Below the pieces are notes generated by a model. It did not search any database, was not told the origin of the DNA, and saw nothing but the letters and a program-made list of their open reading frames with translations. A DNA stretch of 64,000 nucleotides from Mastigamoeba balamuthi (taxonomy: Eukaryota > Evosea > Mastigamoebida > Mastigamoebidae): NCBI GenBank assembly GCA_902651635.1, contig CACRSC010000035.1, positions 295,137-359,136 of the forward strand, given 5' to 3'. This document shows positions 45,142-54,489 of this stretch, in pieces. A program made the translations under genes and the position numbers. Numbering within the stretch: position 1 is the stretch's first letter; every line of letters starts with the position of its first letter.

Positions 45142-45470
45142 CACCACCGGCGTTCTCTTGTCTCCCATCGGTCTGTGGCAAGGAGGCTGGCCTCGTTCGT
45201 CGTCATTACGATGTGGGATTCGCTGCTCACTCCTTCCACCGCCCTGAAGGACAGCCCCAGCACACACACAACGCAATACAACAAGGAAGTTGAGCCACTG
45301 GTGGGGCATGCGTCTTCCTGGTTCTGGTTTGTTGCCATTGCCGTCAATTATTCCTCTCTACCCTCTTGTCTCTTGTGGCCATACAAAATAGTTCGCGTGT
45401 TCCTTTGTGCAGCTCGTGCGCCATTGCGGGTCTCATGGTCTCAGTGGAGGGCCGACGGTTCTGTACAAGG
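45142..45470. other. short 3' spacer, no supported gene
   Basis: This lies between the 3' end of family member II and the 3' end of partner gene c. No coding or RNA signal was recognised. Confidence 0.4.
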
Positions 45471-45767
45471 TCACACAGGGGAGCCCGGGTAGACGAGGGC
45501 CAGCAGCGCCATGGCCGGCGAGATGAACATGGGCGGGGCAGCGGCTCGCACTGCCCCAGCGGACCACAGAGGCAGCGGCGTGTCCGCCGTCGTAGAGCTC
45601 GAGCGGGCACCGCGGGGGCTGCCCCACGTGTGCTCGGGAGCGCAGCTGGGCCTCTCTGCCTCGGAGCTGCGCGAGGTCTCCTCCTGGCAGCAGAAGAGGG
45701 CTGTGCCCATCGAGACCTCGGCTGCGCTGTTGCCCTCGAGAGCGCTCGGCGTGCCTGCCGTGTTCAT
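45471..45767 (-). CDS. small protein related to partner gene d (partner gene c)
   Basis: 98 codons: MNTAGTPSALEGNSAAEVSM at the N-terminus, a Cys pair (FCCQEETSRSSEAERPSC), a Ser/Thr-rich middle (ARSSSTTADTP) and a short hydrophobic end (PPMFISPAMALLALVYPG). It aligns with gene d along its length and with gene a at the N-terminus. The HVCxxC motif and second TM segment of a and b are absent, so it may be shortened by loss or end in an unrecognised exon. Its start faces that of family member III, 553 bases away. Confidence 0.5.
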   Translation of the reverse strand: MNTAGTPSALEGNSAAEVSMGTALFCCQEETSRSSEAERPSCAPEHTWGSPRGARSSSTTADTPLPLWSAGAVRAAAPPMFISPAMALLALVYPGSPV

Positions 45768-46320
45768 GGGCTTTCCTGCTTTCTAGCTTGAGGCAAACAG
45801 CGGGAGAGACTACCCGCCTCCGTTGCAGAGAAGCACACTTTGACGTGTGCTGCTGGTATTTCTCTTTTCCGAGGTTTTCTTGGGTATTGGCCTCCTACCC
45901 TTTATGGCTCGATAAATGGAGCACTCAAGATTGCTGCTGGCCACCAGTGCGCCTGTGAGTTAGAGTCAGGGCGATCGTTGCTAATACAAGGGAACACCGA
46001 GTCCAAGCCACGCATTTCAAAAATCCAGTGATATTTCTCAATCGTTGCCTGTCTCAGGATCAGTCCCCCCCTTGCCCTCCTGGAAGCTGTGCTCGAGTGT
46101 ACTGGTCCCTCAGACTGCTCACGCACTCGGTGTCCCTCTTGCCATTCTCAGGGCAACGTGGCCACAGCACATCGACAAGAGAACAACTGGCTGACATCAT
46201 CGTTGTTTCTTCTTTTTTGCTCTGCGTTAACGTCAAGACACCGGACCTGTTATCAATCGCCTCAAAAATCGACGAATCCATAAAACAACACGCGGTAGAA
46301 CAGCAAGTGGCAGCAGGCCA
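45768..46320. other. divergent spacer between partner gene c and family member III
   Basis: AT-richer than the flanking genes. No supported gene; presumed shared promoter region of the divergent pair. Confidence 0.4.
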
Positions 46321-47851
46321 ATGCCCCAGTCAGTCTCCTGTCTGGTTTATGTGCGATGTCTAGTGGCCTTGCGGCCTCCTGACCCTCTGTGCCCGCCAGT
46401 CCGTTGTTATGCAGTGGTCGTCGCTCAGCTCGTGGCTGCAGCGGTGGTCGACTGGGACTCCACCATAAACGCATGCACAGAGGCCTCCTCGCCCCTGTGC
46501 CCCCTCAGGTTCTTCGCAGGGCCCCCCGGGGTGGCGTGGGGGCACCCGCTCACCAGAGGGCGCTGTGGCAGCCGCGTGACGATGGCGGTGCTGCTGCTGG
46601 ACGTCCTCTCTGTGATTCCCGGTCTCGCTGCCCTGGTCGCCTGCCTTCCGCTGTGGAAGCGCACGCGCGTGCAGCGCTCGTGCGGGATGTCCTTTGCCGT
46701 GCTGTGCACCGTCATGCTGCTCATGGTGGCCTCCGGTGTGCCTCCGATTCCCTCTTTTCAATGCCCATTTCTGACTTTGTTTCCCCGACGAAACCAAATC
46801 ACTCTGGTCGTTGTGCTGTGTGCAGCTGCGACGATGTGGCCTGTGGCGTGGGAGAGAGCGACGGGTGAACGCGGGGGAATGCCGGTGGGGTTCATGGACA
46901 GCGGTGGGCGGGCGTGTTGGTTTGGCCTGGAGGCCCTCAGCTGCCTCGCGCTCTGCGCTGTGCTCCTCTGCTCCGCCCTCTTCTGCTCCTCTTCCAAAGG
47001 CAGCGGCGCGCCTGCCGCCTCCTCCACGGCCATCGCAGATGAGGCAGACGCCTGCGCAGCCGAGCGCATGCCGCTCGTGGGCTCCAGGGGCGCTGCCACA
47101 GCTGTGCCTCTGGTCGCCTCTTCGACTCCCACGGGGGACACGCGCGTGCGCACGGAGCTCATACCTCTGCTCGTGTTCGTTGCCATGGCCGCTGCGTCGC
47201 TCCACGCCGTGCAGTGGCCCTCGGCCGAGAGAGTGCAGGCGGTGTGCAGCAGCGACAGCGGCGTGGACGAGTGGAGCCCCTGCACTCTGCAGTGCGTCTT
47301 CGCAACTCCGCACCAGCGCACTCCCCACCTGCAACCTCTCACGCTGGACGACGACGACGGTGGCCTCGCCCAACGAGGGCAGGCAGACGATGCTCGCCAC
47401 GTGGGCTGCCCAGATCGCTGGCGTCGTGGCGGGAGCTGTGGCCCTGCTGAGGGAGCTGCACCACGTCATTCAGAGGAGCAGCGAGGGCTACAGGCCCCTC
47501 GTGCTCTTCGCCGCCGCGCTTTCGACGCTGAGCTACGCCGCCGTCCTCGTCGAGTTCCCCGTCGTTTGGGCCCTTGCGTCTGCTGCCGAGGGCAGCGGGG
47601 TTCCGCCGTTCGCGTCAGAGGACAGCAGGAGGCAGTGGCTGGCCTTCACACTCGCCGCGGTTCTCGCGGGGTCTTGCGCTGTGGTGCGCCTGGTCGTCAG
47701 GGGTGCCGGGGCCCCCGTCAGCGTCCGCCCCTCGTTCTCTGGCAGCGCAGACCAGGGGACACCGTGCCAGCAGCTTCTGCCATCGCTCAGCCCGCCCTCC
47801 TACTCGGCGGCCCTGGCTCTGGGCAGCCCCAATGCGAAGTGCATCGTCTGA
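46321..47851 (+). CDS. eight-TM duplicated-tetraspan protein with PPxY tail (family member III)
   Basis: The probable first exon MPQSVSCL is spliced to LVAAAVVDWDSTINACTEAS (TM1 end and Cys loop). Then MAVLLLDVLSVIPGLAALVA (TM2), FAVLCTVMLLMVAS (TM3), intron, WPVAWERATGERGGMPVGFM with CWFGLEALSCLALCAVLLCS (TM4). Second half: ELIPLLVFVAMAAASLHAVQ (TM5), WPSAERVQAVCSSD and CTLQC, MLATWAAQIAGVVAGAVALL (TM6), VLFAAALSTLSYAAVLVEF (TM7), PVVWALASAAEGSGVPPFAS, RRQWLAFTLAAVLAGS (TM8). The tail has SPPSYSAAL (PPxY) and ends AKCIV. This copy best shows the half-to-half similarity: PVAW...GMPVGFMDSGGRACW against PVVW...GVPPFASEDSRRQW. Confidence 0.75.
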
Positions 47852-48322
47852 GCCTCTGCAGCCTGGCTGAGCTTTCACGGGGAATGGGTGGTCGCCCTCC
47901 ACTCGCTGCACCGAGTCCCGTTACTCCTGCTTTTTACACTGGCGTGGCAGCTTTCTCTTTGTTGCCACTCATGAGAGGTTGTGGATCTCGGAATGAAATG
48001 GTTCTTGGGGTGGGTTGCTCCTATCTGTCCCTTTCGGCGCAACAGTGGCTCGCGTCTGATGAAGCGTCTGTTCGCTCTCACAAGACGGGATGGTTGAGAG
48101 CAGGCATGCCTTCGGATAAGATTGCCTTTCTTCTTTTATTTTCGAGCTCGTTGGAGATTGCGATCTCCCCGGCAGAACAACATCAGCTCTATGGCAGCTT
48201 CTGTCTCTTGAGAAGACATGGAACAGCCGCAGAACGTGTGGCGACAACGATAAATCCACAGAATGATCCCGATAACCTCGGCAATAAATTATCCAACGCG
48301 ATCAAAAATACTCAGACACAAA
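47852..48322. other. spacer with a decayed partner-gene fragment
   Basis: Positions about 47990-48125 resemble 49165-49330, the 3' end of partner gene d with its downstream flank: shared words include GGGGTGGG, CTCGC.TC, TCCGCTCTCA-like and GAGAGC. No open frame remains. The rest is AT-rich without a gene. Confidence 0.45.
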
Positions 48323-48820
48323 ATGACCTCTGTCAGCACAGTGGAGGTAAGCCCATATTTGTGCACACTGCTCACTCGCCTTCAGTGGTCAGTACGCCTG
48401 GTTGAGGGCCTGTGCTTCCCTCAAGCCAGCGAATTCCTTGGTCCCGGAAAGAACGCACAGATCACGGTCAACTGTATCCACGAGTCTCTTCGGAATGGAC
48501 AATGGGGTCAAATCCGCGACTGCGCATCGGAGGTATGGAGAGTTACGAACATCGATGACGAAGTCAGTAAATCTCTGAAGTTCATTAAATTCATGCCGTC
48601 ACACGATCTGCGCCTGCTTGTGGTCATTGACGAGAATAACAAGAGAGCTCTCGAGTACTGCCTTTTTGTCTCACATCACAACAAGAACCAGCCAGAGTAC
48701 AAATTCAATCTGAATGTGTGGAAGGATGCAGTGGAAAAATGGGACAATCTGCACGATCCTTCCACTGCTCCTCCAGGACAATTCCAGAGCACCCGTGTAA
48801 CAACACAATACAGAACCTGA
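48323..48820 (+). CDS. hypothetical AT-rich protein inside the cassette
   Basis: An open frame from MTSVSTVE runs to a TGA stop. A probable intron lies at GAG|GTAAGC...CAG|TGG early in the frame; it would remove about 65 bases. The protein contains FLGPGKNAQITVNCIHES, VSKSLKFIKFMPSHDLRLLV and YKFNLNVWKDAVEKWDN, rich in Lys, Asn and Ile. Codon and base use is much more AT-rich than the neighbours. AATAAA follows at 48868. No family recognised; a recent insertion is possible. Confidence 0.5.
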   Translation: MTSVSTVEVSPYLCTLLTRLQWSVRLVEGLCFPQASEFLGPGKNAQITVNCIHESLRNGQWGQIRDCASEVWRVTNIDDEVSKSLKFIKFMPSHDLRLLVVIDENNKRALEYCLFVSHHNKNQPEYKFNLNVWKDAVEKWDNLHDPSTAPPGQFQSTRVTTQYRT

Positions 48821-48867
48821 GTCAATGGAGAAGAAGTAAGAAACTGTCGTGGCTATGCCTCTGAGTC

Positions 48868-48873
48868 AATAAA
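48868..48873 (+). terminator. AATAAA poly(A) signal
   Basis: A canonical poly(A) hexamer lies 48 bases after the stop of the AT-rich hypothetical gene. Confidence 0.5.
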
Positions 48874-49283
48874 ACTCTTCTGGAATGAAAGGCAACCCGT
48901 GTGCCAAGTGGTGTGGTCGGAAGGGGCGTGCCCATTGGTCATGAGGAGTCAGCGAGATGAGTGTTGGCGTAACACTCTGTGTCGACAAGCGCGATTCTGG
49001 CTCTGGGCAGCCCGAACACGCAGCGCATCGCATGTGTAAATTGCTGCCTTCTTAACTCGCAATTCAGTGGCATATGCCCTTTGATGTCCGCTGCCGCTCA
49101 AACCAGGAGACCTCTCATAAGCTCTCTCTTATCCTCGACCAATAATGCAGACCAGTCTGTGGTGCTTGAAATGAATGGGGTGGGGTGCCCATATCGCTCT
49201 GTTTCTGGCGCCACACGTGCCCACTTTTCAATGTAGCCCTCTGCGGCTCTGCGGCTCGCATCGGACTCAGTGCCTGTCCGCTC
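48874..49283. other. spacer, no supported gene
   Basis: The right half (about 49165-49283) is the 3' flank of partner gene d and has a decayed relative at about 47990. Nothing else was recognised. Confidence 0.4.
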
Positions 49284-49580
49284 TCAATAGGCGGGAAAGA
49301 TGAGAGCCAGCATCGCCGCAGCCGGGGTCACGGATGCTGGACGAGCAGTTGGCATCTTCGCGCTGATGGGCTCTGGCGTCTCGACCGTCGCTGAGCTTGA
49401 ATGCTCTGCGCCTGGGCTGCTGTGCGCGGGCTCCGTTGGGCAGCAGCCGGGCCCCTCTGCTGCCTCTGCGCTGAGCGAGTTCTCTTCCTGGATCAGCTCG
49501 TCCAGCGCAGTGCCCAACGCGAGGTCCACTGTGCCGTAGCCCTCCAGGGTGTCTGGCGTGCCTCTGAGAGCGGGGTCCAT
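49284..49580 (-). CDS. small protein related to partner gene c (partner gene d)
   Basis: 98 codons starting MDPALRGTPDTLEG. The middle has a Glu-rich segment (LDELIQEENSLSAEAAEG), a Cys pair (GCC) and a Ser-rich part (HSSSATVETPEP); the end is a short hydrophobic stretch (TPAAAMLALIFPAY). It matches gene c in length and layout. A longer in-frame start at 49643 exists, but the downstream Met is preferred by alignment with c. It faces family member IV across 320 bases. Function is unknown. Confidence 0.5.
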   Translation of the reverse strand: MDPALRGTPDTLEGYGTVDLALGTALDELIQEENSLSAEAAEGPGCCPTEPAHSSPGAEHSSSATVETPEPISAKMPTARPASVTPAAAMLALIFPAY

Positions 49581-49901
49581 GCTTTCTCTTTCGTGCGAAT
49601 TGCGGTGGCTGACTTCGGTTCGAAGGGAACACCGCTGCTCCACGTGGGCGCCGAGTATTTCATGTGGAAATGAGGCTCGTGCATTTCTGATGACTCAGAG
49701 GGTATCCCAGCGTGCAGAGCTTCCCGCCAGTTGAGCCAGACAGAAGCAACGTCAAGGTGAGGACGGCATTTGTTAGAGTTGTTCTTTGCTTGCTGTGCTC
49801 CAGTCAGTAGTCAATTGCATCCCGTTTTTCTCCAATAGTGAAAAACGAAGTCAGAAACCACAGCGCAAAGCAAAACACAACGCAACCAAAAGGCTCCTCG
49901 C
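49581..49901. promoter_or_regulatory. divergent promoter region between partner d and family member IV
   Basis: 321 bases separate the two start codons. AAAAACGAAGTCAGAAACC near 49850 resembles, in reverse, the TTTCTGACTTT block of the protease promoters. A shared factor is only a guess. Confidence 0.35.
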
Positions 49902-51395
49902 ATGACCGGTTTCCTCTGCTCCGTCGCCCTTGTATCAGCTCCTCCAAACATCCATACGCTTCTCAGGCAAACTGACTCGCTGTGTCTGCGCAAGTCCGTC
50001 GCTGTGCTCGGTGCTGTTGTGCTGCAGGTCGCCGCTGCTGTGCTCGTCGACTGGGACGACGCCATCCACGCAGGTGACGGGCAGACCACTACAAGGTGCG
50101 AAGGCACTCGACTTATTCTGTGCTCACATGGCGCTGCAGACGCGCAACGATGGCTGTGATGTTCCTCAACGACCTCTCTGTGATTCCGGGGGTCGCTGCC
50201 CTCGTCGCGAGCCTCCCCCAGAACAGGGCGCTCTGCGCAGACAGCTCGTGCAGGGGCACCTTCCTTGTGCTTTGTACCGTAACACTGCTGATGGACATCT
50301 GCGGTGTGCTTTCCATTCCCTCCCCCCAATTGTTTACACGCAAATTTCCTTTTTCTTTGTATGTGTTCATTTGCTTCCCCGCTAATGCCGTGACTCGTGC
50401 TGCGCAGCTGCTGCCGCGTGGCCTGTCGCATGGAACGGAGAGGCGAGTCGCACCAGCGAGGGGTCTCCGCGGTTCATGGACAGCACTCAGAGGTCGTGGT
50501 GGATCGGCCTGGAGGCTCTGAGCTGCCTTGTGCTCAGCTCCGTGCTCAGCTCTGTCCTCCTCTGCTCGTCTTCCAGCAGCTCTACGACGGCTTTCCCAGC
50601 ACCATCGGCCACTGTCGTTGGGATCGAGCGCACTCCACTTGTGGCGCCCAGCAGCGCAGCCGGCATCGCCGTGGCTGGCGTGCAGGGGTCGACGCTCGGG
50701 GAGAACGAACAGTACAAAACGGAGCTCATCCCTCTTCTGGTCTTCGTCGCCATGGCCGCTGCCTCGCTCCACGCCGTGCAGTGGCCCACAGTCGAGGACG
50801 TGCACGCCGCGTGCTGCAGCGGCAGCGACTGGCACCGCTGCTCTCTGCTGTGCGCGCACACCGCAACACATCAGCGCTACAGCTCTGTTCTTTGTTGTCT
50901 CAGTCCTCATGCTCACCAACGACGGCACACGCGCGCAGCCGAGCGATGCTGGAGACGTGGGTCATCGAGCTCTCAGGGGTCGTGATGGGCGCGGTGGCCC
51001 TGCTGAGGGAGCTCCGCTCCGTCGTCCAGAGGCGCAGCGAGCGCAGCAAGCCGCTCGTGTTCTGCGGGGCGACGGTGGCCCTGATGTGCTTCGTCGCCGC
51101 GCTGGTCGAGTTCCCCGTCGTCTGGGCGACCTTCGCGGCCAGCAGGGGCAGCGGGGTGCCCTCGTTCGTGTCGGAGGACTGCAGGAGGCAGTGGCTGGCC
51201 TTCACGCTCGTCGCTGTGGCCGCCGAGTGGCTGGCGGTGCTGCGCCTCGTCGCCAGGCAGGCAGAGGTCTCCCTCAGCGTCCGCGTCTACTGGTCCGCTG
51301 CTGCCGCGACGCCCGATCGCGCAGTGCCCACGCTCAGCCCGCCCTGCTACTCGTCCCTCGTCCTGGGCAACAGCGGCGTGCAGTGCGTCGCATGA
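49902..51395 (+). CDS. eight-TM duplicated-tetraspan protein with PPCY tail (family member IV)
   Basis: First exon MTGFLCSVAL, then SVAVLGAVVLQVAAAVLVDW (TM1 and loop), MAVMFLNDLSVIPGVAALVA (TM2), FLVLCTVTLLMDICGV (TM3), intron, AWPVAW..., STQRSWWIGLEALSCLVLSS (TM4), a Ser/Thr-rich loop, ELIPLLVFVAMAAASLHAVQ (TM5), AACCSGSD and CSLLC, MLETWVIELSGVVMGAVALL (TM6), FCGATVALMCFVAALVEFPV (TM7), SGVPSFVSEDCRRQWLAF (TM8). The tail is LSPPCYSSL and ends VQCVA. Exon plan and conserved motifs match members I-III. Role unknown; PPxY tails commonly bind WW domains of NEDD4-type ligases. Confidence 0.75.
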
Positions 51396-52337
51396 AGTCG
51401 CTGCGCCGCACGGGGGACACAAAAAGAAAAACAACTGAACACCGGATGAGGTGCCGGTGAAAAAGACGAACGATAACTGGTGGGGTGTGAGAAGGTGTGA
51501 TGTGAGGCGTGCGACCCTCGCGGCTTGGTCATCCCACCCACCACGCGCAGGCCGTCGCTACTGCCCCGAACGATCCCGAGGGCGCTTCGTCTTGCACCCG
51601 AGCGAAATCACCGAAGCAGCGAGTCTGCTTGGGGGCAGCCCCCCGCAGTGCCGTTGCACGCTGTGCGCCGAAGGAGGTGAACGACGGTGGGGGTCGCTGA
51701 GCACACGTGGGGGGTGCGCGACGCTGCCCTCGAGAACCACAGCGCGTCGCAAGCGGGCTACGATGAGTGGACCGCTGCACACGCCCCGCTGCTGCTTCCC
51801 GCGGCACCTGCTCGGATCTTCCCACGTGGGAGGCTGGACCGGGGATGACGCCGTGCACTGCGGCTGCGGTGCACGAGTAACAGCGTGTCTCAAGTCGGCG
51901 ACAATTTTCTTTCCCGCCCGGGAATAAAAATAACGTCTGCCGCGGGCTCCCCAGCAGCTGACCAGCACGCGGGGCAGCACCTGCAGTCGCTGTGGCGGAG
52001 AGGTGGGAGTGTCGCAAGGCAAGGCCCGCGCCAGCAGCAGCGCAGCCGACAAGCCCCGGATCCCCGCGCGGCGCAAACGTCGCGCACAAGTTCCGGGCAC
52101 CGCTTTTTTTTTCCCTCCTCGCGTGGCGTTCAGACGAGCGCGGCGGCTGCGGTGCGCGTTGCGGCGCGGCGAGGGCTGCTCCCTGGGGTGCTACGCAGCT
52201 TGTGTTGCGGGCGGTCCTTACGGGGGGAGAGGAGTTCTCGTGGCGGGGAGGAGTAGTAGCAGTACAAAAAGCAGTCTGAGAGAGCGCGCAGGCGGCGGCG
52301 GCGGGCAGCAGCGGGCCGGGGCCGCTGGGACGCCCCC
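51396..52337. other. intergenic, no supported gene
   Basis: GC-rich spacer between the 3' end of family member IV and the 3' end of the PH-domain gene. Several overlapping open frames on both strands, none with a recognisable motif. Confidence 0.4.
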
Positions 52338-53422
52338 CTAGACGGTGAGGGACGCGCGGTCGGCCGAGGCGATGGGGATGGGCGCCGGCATGGCCTGCCC
52401 GGCCGACAGGACGCACGAGGACGACTTGCCGCCCGACGAGACCCGCTGGCTGCCCGACGAGACCGAGATCGACTGCACAGAGGGCGTCGGCGACACGCCC
52501 GACACGTACGCGTGGTGCGCGGCGACACCCGCGATGTTCCTCGCGATGGCGTCGACCCACTCGGTGGCGTCCTTGAGCGTCCCGACGCAGAAGCTGTACA
52601 CCTTGGACGAGCCTCTGCAGAGGGGGGAAAACCGGGTGAAAACCGTGGGGGGGCGAGTGGGGGAAAGGGAGAGGGCTTCGCGGGGCATCCCAGATGGGTG
52701 TGTCGGGTGGGTGCACTGCAAAACTCGTGCAACTGGGAGGGCCTGTTTGGCCAAGTCGGGCCACAAAAGAGATGATCAACTTATCATCAACTGAAGATCA
52801 ACTGCCAGGGCCCCCCAAGGGTACACGTCCGCGGTGTTGCAGAACACGCGGGCTGCGCACCCCACACCCACGAGCCCCCCGTGTGGGCGGCACCGATTCT
52901 GGGGGAGGAAAGTGGGGCACAAACCAAAGAAAAACGGGAAAACGAGGAGAAAAACGAGACTCTTTGGCCATCAAAAGAGAAACGAAATGAGAAGGAGGGC
53001 ACCCCACCCCTCCAGAGGCCTGGGGCAGGGTGTCCCCGCAGGAAATCGCGCGCGAGGCGCCCGCGGGAGGGGCCTGGGGGCGCGCACGTACTCTCGCCCG
53101 CGTGCGCGAACGCTGAAGGTAAAACGGCGCTTGCTCGCGTCCACCTCCACCGTGGACCACGGCTCCAGCTCGATGCTGCCCCTGGGCTCCTCAGAGGGCT
53201 AAACCGAATGTCAGAACCGAGTGCAGCTGCAGCCGTGCTGCTGTGGGCCCCCTTTTCCGCCTTTGTGTATAAAAATTAAAAAATAGGGTGATATAATACC
53301 GAGTCTGTGCAGTAGTAGAACAGGTGCGAGCCGCAGAGGATCAGCCAGCGCCTGTGGGACAGCAGGGCGCCCTGCTTGGAGCACCAGCCCACGCGGTCCG
53401 CACGCGACCTGTCGACAACCAT
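52338..53422 (-). CDS. PH-domain protein
   Basis: The exon starting at 53422 (MVVDRSRADRVGW) continues CSKQGALLSHRRWLILCGSH, the first strands of a PH domain. After an intron, PRGSIELEPWSTVEVDASKR and RRFTFSVR give further strands. After a long intron, SSKVYSFCVGTLKDATEWVD and AIARNIAG give the last strand and the C-terminal helix with its invariant Trp. A Ser-rich tail ends RASLTV. PH domains bind phosphoinositides or proteins at membranes. A possible upstream exon at about 53779-53843, flanked by CAG and GTAAGT, is very Cys-rich (LCCCGCVRCLC); whether it belongs to this gene is unclear, so the N-terminus may be incomplete. Confidence 0.7.
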
Positions 53423-54167
53423 GGCGTGTGGGTGGGTTGGGTGGGTGGATGGGGGTGTGGGTTTCGTATGAAAAATGCTTGTGGAAAAAGCGGTGTGCGG
53501 GGATATTATCTAATCTTCTTCTGGCAGCAAAATATCAGAAACCCGTGGAAGGGTGTGGGCCCCCCGGTTCTTGTTGTTGTCTTGTAGGCCCACACCGCAA
53601 TACCACAATGCCGGCCAGTTGCGAACACGCCACCGCGGTTTTTACCGCTTTTTCCCGCGCGCAGAGACGCGCGTTTCTGTGTTTGCCTGCAAGACGCCGG
53701 TGCGCTCAGGCGAGGTGCAGCGAAAGAGGGCCCGAAGGGGTCACGGCCTGTCTCAGCACGCTCTGCGCCAGTGAAACTTACCGCACAGGCACCGCACGCA
53801 CCCGCAGCAGCAGAGGTGCAGCCTCTCGCGCCTGTGGAAAAACAGCCCCGGGAGAGGGCACAGGGGGGTGAGCGTGGGTGGCGGGGGCCCACCAGGAAGG
53901 GCGGAGCAATTGAACTGGGGGCAATCGTGGGGCCACTCACACGAATCAATGAAGCGCAGCACCCGGCGTGCCCGACGGCAACCATAGTCGGGAATCGCCG
54001 GGGCTGCTGTGAGCACAAGAGCTGTGGCTGACACGAATCCAGGACACATCCCACCCGCACCCAGGATGTCCCATAAACTCGGACTGCTAAACGAATTCAG
54101 TTGTTTGAGGGGGTTTTCTGTAGACTTTCTCACAGCTTTAACGTCAGAACGGAAAATGGCTGTAATA
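53423..54167. other. spacer upstream of the PH gene, possibly with an N-terminal exon
   Basis: It contains the Cys-rich candidate exon at about 53779-53843 (minus strand, good splice sites on both sides). Otherwise nothing is supported up to the tRNA gene. Confidence 0.35.
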
Positions 54168-54240
54168 GCACCCGTAGTTCAATGGATAGAGCGCTGGACT
54201 TCGGATCCAGAAGTTGCGGGTTCAAGTCCCGTCGGGTGCG
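54168..54240 (+). tRNA. tRNA-Arg (anticodon TCG)
   Basis: 73 bases fold as a complete cloverleaf: acceptor GCACCCG/CGGGTGC, D stem GTTC/GAGC, anticodon stem CTGGA/TCCAG with loop CTTCGGA, and T stem GCGGG/CCCGT with TTCAAGT loop. The anticodon TCG reads CGA. There is no intron and CCA is not encoded. A T run at about 54245-54249 can serve as the Pol III terminator. Confidence 0.95.
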
Positions 54241-54489
54241 TTAATTTTTCCATACAACCGGACCTCCTGTTTTTTTGTAAGGCGCGCTCGCGGAGCAGCT
54301 GAGCAGCCGCCCAGGCGCACACCACGCGCAGCAGAACCAGAACTAAGTAGGATTTGTCTTGTTATTCGTCTGCTCTGGTGTCTACTTTGCAAATACTCGG
54401 AGTTATTAACAAAGTACGTAGGGTGTGCGTGTGCGTGCGTGTGTGTGTGTGTGTGCCCCTGTGTGGGCAGCTGCAGGCTGTGCAGCCGC

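Noticed and set aside
41040-51395. CAAX prenylation box at the ends of the eight-TM proteins
   Set aside because: The terminal Cys has only one or two residues after it, not three.
53779-53843. Possible FYVE finger in the Cys-rich exon before the PH domain
   Set aside because: Cys spacing (LCCCGCVRCLC) does not match the FYVE pattern C-x2-C-G-x3-C-x2-C; kept only as a possible exon.
54168-54240. tRNA with intron or pseudo-tRNA
   Set aside because: All stems pair, the loop lengths are standard and no intron is needed.
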